Shown: piece by piece, positions 1 to 6,080 of the stretch
Layout: each line of letters opens with the position of its first letter
How positions within the stretch are numbered: position 1 is the first letter of the stretch
Notes under the pieces: generated by a model
Databases searched by the model: none
Told to the model about the DNA's origin: nothing
Seen by the model: the letters and a program-made list of their open reading frames with translations, nothing else
Position numbers and translations under genes: made by a program
Source: Cyanobacteria bacterium UBA11370
GTDB taxonomy: Bacteria; Cyanobacteriota; Cyanobacteriia; Cyanobacteriales; Coleofasciculaceae
Direction of reading: 5' to 3'
Length of the DNA stretch: 9,106 nucleotides
NCBI GenBank assembly: GCA_003486645.1
Contig: DNGI01000288.1
Span: 2,981-12,086, forward strand

Positions 1-23
1 GGGAGAGGGGGGGAGAGGGAGAA
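1..23 (+). repeat. G-rich low-complexity block in the linker before the receiver domain
   Basis: G runs of 3, 7 and 3 are separated by AGA triplets and end in GAGAAC. The stretch is in frame with the cyclase gene and is followed at 70-100 by a degenerate CAA/ACCAACAAC-type block. The same order of blocks recurs in the two kinase genes. It may continue upstream of the window edge. Confidence 0.6.
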
Positions 24-1328
24 CAATTAATTGTTACAGGTTCTCATTCAACTATTACGAATTCCCTATTACCAACAACGAATAATGAACAACTAAAAAC
101 TAATCTATTTAAAATTTTAATTGTTGATGATGAGCCGATCAATCTTCAGGTATTGATTAACTATCTATCCTTGGAAAACTATGATGTTATGCCAGTCTCG
201 AATGGAATAGAAGCATTAGATTTGATTGATCAAGGCTACAGACCTGACTTAATTTTACTCGATGTGATGATGCCGAAAATGACGGGTTATGAAGTTTGTC
301 AAAAAATTCGCCAGAATTTTCCAACCCATGAATTACCCATTGTGATGTTAACGGCTAAGAATCAAGGGAATGATGTAGTAGAAGGCTTAACGGTTGGAGC
401 TAATGATTATCTCGCTAAACCGATATCACGAAATGAATTGATAGCCAGGATTAAAACTCATATTCGTCTCTGTAACCTCAACCTTGCTTATGGTCGGTTT
501 GTGCCCCATCAATTTATTGATTTGTTAAACAAACAAAGCATTATTGATGTTCGATTAGGGGATAATATCGAACAAGAAATGTCAATTTTATTCTCTGATA
601 TCCGAGATTTTACTGCCCTATCAGAGCGGATGAAACCGGAGGAAAATTTTAAATTTATCAATGCTTATCTGTCGCGGATGGAGCCTGTGATTATCCAGAA
701 TAATGGTTTTATTGATAAATATATTGGTGATGGAATTATGGCACTATTTAGTGGGAGTGCCGATGATGCCGTCAAAGCGGGAATTGCGATGCAACAACGG
801 ATTGAGGACTACAATCAACATCGAATAAAATCGGGTTATCGACCACTTAAGATTGGAATTGGCATCAATACAGGTTCATTGATGTTAGGTACTATTGGTG
901 GCAAAAATCGGATGGATGGGACAGTCATTAGTGATGCTGTTAATTTAGCGTCTCGCTTGGAACGGCTGACTAAAGATTATGAAGTATCTCAGTTAATCTC
1001 TCACCATACTCTGGCTCGTTTACAGAATCCAACTGAGTATAGTATTCGCTTCATCGATCAGGTTAAAGTGAAGGGGAAGTCAAAAGCAGTGGCAGTATTT
1101 GAACTGTTTGATGGCGATAAAACTAAAGTTAAAGGCGGAAAATTAGCGACAAAACAAGTTTTTGAAGAAGCCGTGTTTCTCTACCATCAGCAGGCTTTTG
1201 TAGAAGCAAAACAAAGATTTGAAGATGTTTTAAGGGTTAATCCCAGCGATAGAGTCGCTCAAATCTATCTTGAGCGCACGCGGACAGCAGATGGGTTTAA
1301 TCATACTCCTTTAGAGGTAGTTCGGTGA
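3..1328 (+). CDS. Response regulator-adenylate cyclase, class IIIb, CyaC-like (5'-partial)
   Basis: This protein probably makes cAMP from ATP under control of a receiver domain. The frame is open from base 3, and no ATG, GTG or TTG codon precedes base 153. The TTG at 153 falls inside the receiver domain, so the true start lies upstream of the window. In 441 visible residues: a repeat-rich linker (1-36); a REC domain (37-160) with acidic pair D42/D43, phospho-acceptor D87 (base 261) and K139; then a cyclase domain (190-365). Metal-binding aspartates are D199 (FSDIRDF) and D243 (YIGDG). K239 and T307 occupy the adenine-selecting positions, and N314 and R318 the transition-state positions. Lys with Thr marks class IIIb, a group reported to respond to bicarbonate or CO2. 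Residues 380-430 look TPR-like. The missing N-terminus could hold a histidine kinase, as in CyaC proteins, but this cannot be seen. Cyclase assignment is firm; ATP rather than GTP specificity is inferred from K/T. Confidence 0.93.
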   Translation, partial: ERGGEGEQLIVTGSHSTITNSLLPTTNNEQLKTNLFKILIVDDEPINLQVLINYLSLENYDVMPVSNGIEALDLIDQGYRPDLILLDVMMPKMTGYEVCQKIRQNFPTHELPIVMLTAKNQGNDVVEGLTVGANDYLAKPISRNELIARIKTHIRLCNLNLAYGRFVPHQFIDLLNKQSIIDVRLGDNIEQEMSILFSDIRDFTALSERMKPEENFKFINAYLSRMEPVIIQNNGFIDKYIGDGIMALFSGSADDAVKAGIAMQQRIEDYNQHRIKSGYRPLKIGIGINTGSLMLGTIGGKNRMDGTVISDAVNLASRLERLTKDYEVSQLISHHTLARLQNPTEYSIRFIDQVKVKGKSKAVAVFELFDGDKTKVKGGKLATKQVFEEAVFLYHQQAFVEAKQRFEDVLRVNPSDRVAQIYLERTRTADGFNHTPLEVVR

Positions 1329-1384
1329 GGAACAGGTCGCATTTTTTGGGAAGAATAGCGACAAGGGATTACTAGCTAGTACAA

Positions 1385-1419
1385 GAAGGCAGAAGGCAGG
1401 AGGCAGATGGCAGAAGGGA
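1385..1419 (+). repeat. Heptanucleotide tandem repeat GAAGGCA, 5 units
   Basis: Five consecutive 7-base units read GAAGGCA, GAAGGCA, GGAGGCA, GATGGCA and GAAGGGA. This is a short tandem repeat of the kind known from cyanobacterial genomes, located 57 bases after the cyclase stop codon. Confidence 0.85.
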
Positions 1420-1422
1420 AGG

Positions 1423-1444
1423 AAGCTTGTACAGTAAGCTTTTT
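1423..1444 (+). terminator. Weak terminator-like hairpin
   Basis: AAGCTT (1423-1428) pairs with AAGCTT (1436-1441) around a 7-base loop, and three further T residues follow. The stem is only six pairs and AT-rich, and the T tract is short, so function is doubtful. The position, about 95 bases after the cyclase stop, is plausible. Confidence 0.25.
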
Positions 1445-1620
1445 AAACATTTTCAACTGGATAGTTATTTCTGCCGCGCTGCACTAGTTACACTGAGTAT
1501 TGAGAGTCTAAGCATTTGTAAGCTGATGTGTCTGTAAATTGGACATTGACCATCCAAGCTCTTTGTCCGCACTTAAGAGTCATATCATGTTCGGCTAAGT
1601 GCTGATCAAAAAAATTCGCC

Positions 1621-1641
1621 GTGTCTCCCTATCTCCGTGTC
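1621..1641 (-). repeat. Fragment of a GA-rich dispersed spacer repeat
   Basis: GTGTCTCCCTATCTCCGTGT reads on the minus strand as ACACGGAGATAGGGAGACAC. This resembles the GATAGGGAGATGGGGAGACG stretch inside the second kinase gene (5235-5254), so both appear to belong to one repeat family. Confidence 0.5.
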
Positions 1642-1907
1642 AGTTGTAATCATACAGCAGGTTTTAAGTTGATGAGGTACACTGCTGAGTCTTGGTTGTT
1701 AGAGACAAAGCCTGTTCCAGTCTAGCAATTCTGAATTTTGGTGTAACTCTATTTAAGCGGAGATGATATCAGCAGTTCGTAGCAACCAACGGACAACAGA
1801 GAACAGACAAAAACCTGAGTTGATAGGGTACAGATTATGATGTATATCAGCTTATTTTATCGGCCTCTAGATTCCTTCAAAACCTCAACAATTAGCCAGA
1901 ATTTTCT

Positions 1908-4013
1908 ATGATCAACAATCATCCTACATCTCTTTTTAATGAAACTGAACGCATCAACGCACTGCATCGGTATAACATCCTAGATACTCCTCCCGATGGC
2001 TCGTTTGATCGCATTACCTCAATGGCTGCTAAACTCATCAAGGTACCCATTGCTATTGTTAGTTTAGTAGACAGCGATCGCATTTGGTTTAAATCCCATC
2101 ATGGTTTAGATATTCAGCAAATTGATCGTTCACCCGGTTTGTGTGCTTCGGCTATTCTCTCTCAAGAACTTTATGTCATAACGGATGCTAGCAAAGATGT
2201 ACGTTCTTTGACGAATCCCTTAGTCGTCAGTGAGTTTGGCTTGCGCTTCTATGCAGCAGCTCCCTTAACCACTCATGATGGTTATAACTTAGGAACATTA
2301 TGCGTCATTGACAAACAAATTCGCTCCATTTCAACAGAAGAACTTGAGATTTTAAAAGACTTAGCTGCTGTGGTGATGGATCAAATTGAGCTACGGCTTG
2401 CGGCTCGAAATATAGATTGGTTAAATAGTGAACTTAAGCAGGAAATTATTGAGCGGAAACGCGCCGAATCAATGGCTCAAAAAGCCAATCAAGCCAAAAG
2501 TGAATTTCTCGCCAATATGAGTCACGAATTACGCACTCCCTTAAACGGTATTTTGGGATATGCTCAAATCATGCAGCGGGACAAAGATGCTACTCCGAAG
2601 CAACTTGATGGGATTAATATCATTTATCAGTGTGGTTCTCATCTTTTGACGTTAATTAATGATATTTTGGATCTTTCCAAAATTGAAGCAAAAAAATTAG
2701 AGCTTTATCCCAAAGATTTTCATTTAGCTACGTTCCTTCAAGGTGTGGCTGAAATCTGTCGGATCAAGGCTGAACAAAAAGAAATTGCCTTTAGAGTTCA
2801 GACTCTAAACCAACTTCCGGCAGCGATTCATGCCGATGAAAAGCGATTGCGGCAAGTTTTAATTAATCTATTAGGTAATGCGATAAAATTTACCGATACA
2901 GGTAGCGTTACTTTTAAAGTCGGGGTAATTGATACTTCGGTAAGAGTGAAAGAGATTGAGAGTGGAGAAGAGAACGCTGAGACAAACAACCAACAACAAA
3001 CAACCAACAACAAACAACCAACAACTCACAAAATCCGATTCCAAGTGGAAGATACGGGAATAGGAATGAATCCTAATCAATTATCAAAAATATTTCTCCC
3101 CTTTGAACAGGTGGGTGATGGCGATCGCAAAGTAGAAGGAACGGGATTAGGACTAACCATCAGTCAGAAAATTGTACAAATGATGGGCAGCCAATTTCAA
3201 GTAGAAAGTACTCCCGGAGTGGGGAGTAAGTTTTGGTTTGATTTGGACTTACCAGAAGCCACAGAATGGATTGAATTATCTTCGACTAAGACTGTCCTGA
3301 ATATTAAGGGTTATGAAGGGGAGAAAAAGAGAATATTAGTCGTTGATGATCGCTGGGAAAATCGCTCAATTATTGTTAATTTGCTAGAACCTATCGGCTT
3401 TGAAGTGATAGAAGCAAGTAATGGCAAAGAAGGGTTAAAGCGAGTAGTTGAACGGCAACCCAGTCTGATTATAACGGATTTGGTTATGCCGATAATAAAT
3501 GGCTTTGAAATGACCCGACAACTCCGTCAGATTCCTGACTTTCGAGAGATAGTTGTGATTGCATCAAGTGCTAGTGTATTTAAGTTTGATCGGCAAAAAA
3601 GTCAGGAATCTGGCTGTAATGATTTTCTTCCCAAGCCTTTGCAATCTGAAGAATTACTGGAGAAGTTAGAGCATTATTTAGGATTAGTATGGGTGTATGA
3701 ACAGGATGAATTAGAAACTATCCATTCTCAGTCACCTGGTAACATCGATTCTCTATCATCCCCTTCAACACCAAACGCAGAAATCAATGATCCATCCGGA
3801 CTAGTAATTCCCCCCAGTGTAGAACTAATTTCCTTGTATGAAGCTGCTCAAATAGGTCAAATTAGAGGCATTAGGGAGGAAGCAATTCGCCTTGAACAGT
3901 TAGACGTTAAATATAAACCCTTTGCTGCTAAGGTGCTAAAATTCGCTCAAAACTTTGAAGATGAAGAAGTCGTAAAATTACTTGACCCCTATCTAGGTGA
4001 TCAGTCAAGATAA
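1908..4013 (+). CDS. GAF-domain hybrid sensor histidine kinase with receiver domain
   Basis: A 701-residue soluble hybrid kinase, expected to autophosphorylate on histidine and pass the phosphate to its own receiver. No membrane segment or signal peptide is seen. Order: N-terminal GAF domain (about 24-165), opened by a motif usual for cyanobacterial sensors (ILDTPPD, then DRIWFKSHHGL); a short coiled coil (170-198); HisKA with H206 in SHELRTP; HATPase_c with N box N324, G1 box DTGIGM (382-387), F box (395-402) and G2 box GTGLGL (411-416); REC (474-592) with D480/D481, acceptor D524 and K576. Residues 633-697 form an extra helical module with no histidine, so it is not a normal HPt. Residues 341-374 are a low-complexity insert built from tandem repeats. 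The signal bound by GAF is unknown; C79 lies in a segment normal for this GAF type and is not evidence for bilin binding. The start is the ATG just before the family's usual N-terminus. Confidence 0.95.
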   Translation: MINNHPTSLFNETERINALHRYNILDTPPDGSFDRITSMAAKLIKVPIAIVSLVDSDRIWFKSHHGLDIQQIDRSPGLCASAILSQELYVITDASKDVRSLTNPLVVSEFGLRFYAAAPLTTHDGYNLGTLCVIDKQIRSISTEELEILKDLAAVVMDQIELRLAARNIDWLNSELKQEIIERKRAESMAQKANQAKSEFLANMSHELRTPLNGILGYAQIMQRDKDATPKQLDGINIIYQCGSHLLTLINDILDLSKIEAKKLELYPKDFHLATFLQGVAEICRIKAEQKEIAFRVQTLNQLPAAIHADEKRLRQVLINLLGNAIKFTDTGSVTFKVGVIDTSVRVKEIESGEENAETNNQQQTTNNKQPTTHKIRFQVEDTGIGMNPNQLSKIFLPFEQVGDGDRKVEGTGLGLTISQKIVQMMGSQFQVESTPGVGSKFWFDLDLPEATEWIELSSTKTVLNIKGYEGEKKRILVVDDRWENRSIIVNLLEPIGFEVIEASNGKEGLKRVVERQPSLIITDLVMPIINGFEMTRQLRQIPDFREIVVIASSASVFKFDRQKSQESGCNDFLPKPLQSEELLEKLEHYLGLVWVYEQDELETIHSQSPGNIDSLSSPSTPNAEINDPSGLVIPPSVELISLYEAAQIGQIRGIREEAIRLEQLDVKYKPFAAKVLKFAQNFEDEEVVKLLDPYLGDQSR
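2074..2081. repeat. HIP1 octamer GCGATCGC (first of six)
   Basis: Perfect copies of the highly iterated palindrome lie at 2074-2081, 3121-3128, 6429-6436, 7596-7603, 8414-8421 and 8783-8790. All six are inside coding sequence, about one per 1.5 kb. This density is far above chance for an 8-mer and typical of cyanobacterial genomes. The copy at 8414 lies within the first codons of the NACHT gene. Confidence 0.95.
2982..3023 (+). repeat. 14-bp tandem repeat ACAAACAACCAACA, 3 perfect units, inside the kinase gene
   Basis: Three perfect 14-base units lie at 2982-2995, 2996-3009 and 3010-3023. Each unit is a pair of related heptamers. The 42 bases encode an Asn/Gln/Thr-rich segment inside the insert at residues 341-374 of the GAF kinase, between a strand of the ATPase fold and the G1 box. 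Confidence 0.95.
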
Positions 4014-4338
4014 GATTCTCACCGATCAAGTATTTAATATAACGATCAGCCGTCAGCAATCACCAATCAGCTAATATAGGGTTTCTCACAATTATGAGGT
4101 ACGGTCTTTCTCTTCCCTTTTTCTTTTCTTTCCTTGTGCCCTCTGCCTTAAAGGGATTAGTTTTGTACCTGACCAGAAGGAAAATTGCTATAGTTTAGAT
4201 TGGCAAAACCCTTCTGCATTCTTGCGCTAAGTACCCATCCTCCAAGGCGTACACCAGCACCCCTAAAAATCTCTCCTCCACTTCTCTACAGACGCGAAAT
4301 TTTCCGTCTCTACGACTTCCCACTCCCTATTTTTTGAC
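4014..4338. other. 325-bp spacer between the two kinase genes, no gene seen
   Basis: No coding frame is supported. It contains a polypyrimidine stretch (about 4103-4135), a degenerate palindrome (4284-4313) and a CCACTCCCT fragment of the spacer repeat (4320-4328) immediately before the next gene. No Shine-Dalgarno sequence precedes the ATG at 4339, and no clear terminator follows the upstream kinase. Confidence 0.55.
4284..4313. repeat. Degenerate palindromic repeat (GACGCGAAATTTCGCGTC-like)
   Basis: AGACG (4290-4294) and CGTCT (4305-4309) form an inverted repeat around CGAAATTTTC. It looks like a decayed copy of the near-perfect palindrome containing GACGCGAAATTTCGCGTC, common in cyanobacterial spacers; that resemblance is from memory. 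It ends about 25 bases before the start codon of the second kinase, so it could affect its leader. Confidence 0.5.
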
Positions 4339-6045
4339 ATGGAAACGAGCGAACCCAAACAAATATTGATTGTAGATGATCATCCAACCAATATCAAAGT
4401 ACTCTGTGATTTTTTGATCGATTATGGGTTCGATATCCTCGTAGCTAAGGATGGAGAAACCGCGATTAAAAAGCTACAAAAAGCCTCCCCTGATCTGATA
4501 TTACTGGATGTAATGATGCCGGGAATAGATGGGTTTGAAACCTGCCTTCGCTTAAAAGCTTCACCCACAACCCAGGATATCCCTATAATTTTTATGACGG
4601 CTCTTTCTGATCCAGTGGATAAGGTTAAAGGCTTAACCATTGGTGGGGTGGATTACATCACCAAACCCATCCAACAGGAAGAAGTTTTAGCCCGAATTAA
4701 TATTCATCTCCGCCTACGTTCTTTAACCCAACAACTGCAAGCCTCTAAAGAAGCGGCTGAAGCGGCAAACCGGGCTAAAAGTGAATTCTTAGCAAACATG
4801 AGCCACGAACTTCGTACTCCCCTAAATGCTATTTTAGGAATCGCCCAAGTTCTCCAAGGTTCAAAGGCTCTCCCCACAGAAGAACGTGAACAAATTAACA
4901 TTATTTACGAGTCTGGCTTCCACTTACTCACATTACTTAATGATATCCTGGATCTCTCCAAAATTGAAGCCGAAAAAATGGAGCTTTCTCCAACAGATTT
5001 TCCGTTTGTAACGTTTCTTGATCAAGTGATACAAATCTGCCGGATCTGGACGCAACAAAAGGGAATTTCATTTACCTATCAACCTACATCGAAACTGCCG
5101 CTTGCTATCCATGCTGACGAGAAACGCCTGCGACAAGTGCTGATTAATTTGTTAGGAAATGCCATAAAATTTACTAACAGCGGGGGTGTGACGTTTAAAG
5201 TGGGAGTGGGGAGTGGGGAGTGGGGAGATAGGGGGATAGGGAGATGGGGAGACGCGGTGGCGCGGAGACGCGGAGACGCGGTGAGTGGCGGAGAGAACCA
5301 ACAACCAACAACCAACAACCAACAACTAACGAACAAAAAGATTCGTTTTCAAATCGAAGATACGGGTGTTGGAATGACAAGTGAGGAATTAGAAAAAATA
5401 TTTTTACCCTTTGAGCAAGTAGGGAACAGTCAATATAAATCAGAAGGAACAGGTTTAGGATTAGCCATTAGTCAAAAACTGATTCAGATGATGGGGAGTA
5501 GCTTGGAGGTAAAGAGTCAACCCGGAGTGGGAAGCATCTTTTGGATGGATTTGGACTTCCCTGAAGTGGAGGAATTAATCCCAACCGATCAATCCGAGCA
5601 ACCTGCTGCAATCAAACCTGAACAATTTAACTCCCAATTTGCTCAAAAGTTACCGTTAAATATCCTAGTGGCTGAAGACAATATTGTAAATCAGAAGGTG
5701 ATCCTGCACTTATTAAAACGGCTAGGGTATGTTGCTGATGTCGCCAAAAATGGCAAAGAAGTCCTTTCTTCTCTGCATCATCAGTCCTATGATGTAGTAT
5801 TGATGGATGTGCAGATGCCAGAAATGGATGGGTTGGAAGCTTCCCGTCAAATTTGCCAACAGTCGTCTATTACTGAACGCCCTTATATTATTGCGATGAC
5901 AGCTAATGCAATGGAGGGGGATAAAGAAAAGTGTTTGGCAGCGGGGATGAATGACTATATCAGCAAGCCGATTCGACTTGAGGCAATTGCCCAAGCGCTG
6001 CGTCAATGCAGTGTGTTGAAGAATAATAGTTGGGTTAAAGGTTAA
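4339..6045 (+). CDS. Hybrid histidine kinase, REC-HisKA-HATPase-REC
   Basis: A 568-residue soluble two-component protein with a receiver at each end of the kinase core. REC1 (7-125) has D13/D14, acceptor D57, T87 and K109. HisKA carries H156 in SHELRTP. HATPase_c has N274 in the N box, G1 box DTGVGM (341-346), F box (354-361) and G2 box GTGLGL (360-365). REC2 (440-556) has E446/D447, acceptor D490, T521 and K543, so every catalytic residue expected is present. With no sensory domain of its own, it probably takes its signal as phosphate on REC1 or from a partner kinase. Its core is a close paralogue of the upstream GAF kinase. Residues 291-333 are a repeat-encoded insert (GEWGDRG..., then QQPTTNNQQ). 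The ATG lies eight codons before the first conserved receiver strand, which supports it. There is no Shine-Dalgarno sequence. Confidence 0.95.
   Translation: METSEPKQILIVDDHPTNIKVLCDFLIDYGFDILVAKDGETAIKKLQKASPDLILLDVMMPGIDGFETCLRLKASPTTQDIPIIFMTALSDPVDKVKGLTIGGVDYITKPIQQEEVLARINIHLRLRSLTQQLQASKEAAEAANRAKSEFLANMSHELRTPLNAILGIAQVLQGSKALPTEEREQINIIYESGFHLLTLLNDILDLSKIEAEKMELSPTDFPFVTFLDQVIQICRIWTQQKGISFTYQPTSKLPLAIHADEKRLRQVLINLLGNAIKFTNSGGVTFKVGVGSGEWGDRGIGRWGDAVARRRGDAVSGGENQQPTTNNQQLTNKKIRFQIEDTGVGMTSEELEKIFLPFEQVGNSQYKSEGTGLGLAISQKLIQMMGSSLEVKSQPGVGSIFWMDLDFPEVEELIPTDQSEQPAAIKPEQFNSQFAQKLPLNILVAEDNIVNQKVILHLLKRLGYVADVAKNGKEVLSSLHHQSYDVVLMDVQMPEMDGLEASRQICQQSSITERPYIIAMTANAMEGDKEKCLAAGMNDYISKPIRLEAIAQALRQCSVLKNNSWVKG
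5200..5282 (+). repeat. G-rich composite tandem repeat inside the kinase gene
   Basis: Three perfect GTGGGGA heptamers (5206-5226), preceded by GTGGGA, run into GATAGGGG-type octamers (5227-5250). Then come four octamers GACGCGGT, GGCGCGGA, GACGCGGA and GACGCGGT (5251-5282). The block encodes Gly/Arg/Trp-rich sequence within the ATPase domain. Many GGG runs on the mRNA-sense strand make a G-quadruplex possible. Confidence 0.93.
5298..5332 (+). repeat. Heptanucleotide repeat CCAACAA, 4 perfect units plus 1 degenerate
   Basis: Perfect units lie at 5298, 5305, 5312 and 5319; CTAACGA at 5326 is the degenerate fifth. Three units equal seven codons (PTTNNQQ). The block directly follows the G-rich block after GAGAA and completes the insert just before the G1 box. 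Confidence 0.95.
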
Positions 6046-6060
6046 AGGTTAAAGGTTAAG
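6033..6060 (+). repeat. Heptanucleotide repeat GGTTAAA, nearly 4 units, spanning the kinase stop codon
   Basis: Units lie at 6033-6039, 6040-6046, 6047-6053 and 6054-6060; the last ends in G instead of A. The TAA stop of the kinase (6043-6045) is part of the second unit. The last three codons (Val-Lys-Gly) are also repeat-encoded, so the C-terminus appears to have been set by the repeat. Confidence 0.92.
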
Positions 6061-6078
6061 GACTTTTTAAAACCTTTA
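6050..6078. terminator. Hairpin between convergent genes, possible bidirectional terminator
   Basis: TAAAGGTT (6050-6057) pairs with AACCTTTA (6071-6078) around a 13-base loop containing TTTTT. It fills the gap between the kinase stop (6045) and the NACHT stop (6081). The stem is AT-rich and has no T tract right after it on either strand, so only its placement supports a terminator role. Confidence 0.35.
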
Positions 6079-6080
6079 GT

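Larger units (their letters stand above)
1329..1907. other. 579-bp intergenic region with short repeats, no gene seen
   Basis: No convincing coding frame was found on either strand. It holds a GAAGGCA heptamer array (1385-1419), a weak AAGCTT hairpin (1423-1444), a fragment of the GTGTCTCC spacer repeat (1621-1641) and an inverted repeat CAGCAG/CTGCTG (1655-1660 with 1682-1687, 21-nt gap). The promoter of the downstream kinase should lie here, but no clear -35/-10 pair stands out, and there is no Shine-Dalgarno sequence before the ATG at 1908. Confidence 0.6.

Noticed and set aside
153..155. TTG as start codon of the cyclase protein
   Set aside because: It lies inside the receiver domain, after the conserved first strand and acidic pair encoded at 111-131. 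The frame is open to the window edge with no start codon, so the gene is 5'-partial.
1336..1362. GTCGC/GCGAC inverted repeat as the cyclase terminator
   Set aside because: Only five pairs with a 17-base loop and no T tract.
2121..2220. Bilin-binding GAF (phytochrome or cyanobacteriochrome type) because of C79
   Set aside because: The surrounding motif is that of the common ILDTPPD-type GAF domain; no chromophore-binding signature is visible.
2982..3023. CRISPR array
   Set aside because: Units are 14 bases with no spacers between them; this is a direct tandem repeat inside a gene. The other arrays have 7- or 8-base units.
1672..4102. Shared 9-mer ATGAGGTAC in the two intergenic regions as evidence of a mobile element
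   Set aside because: Many 9-mer matches are expected by chance in 9 kb, and the flanks do not align.
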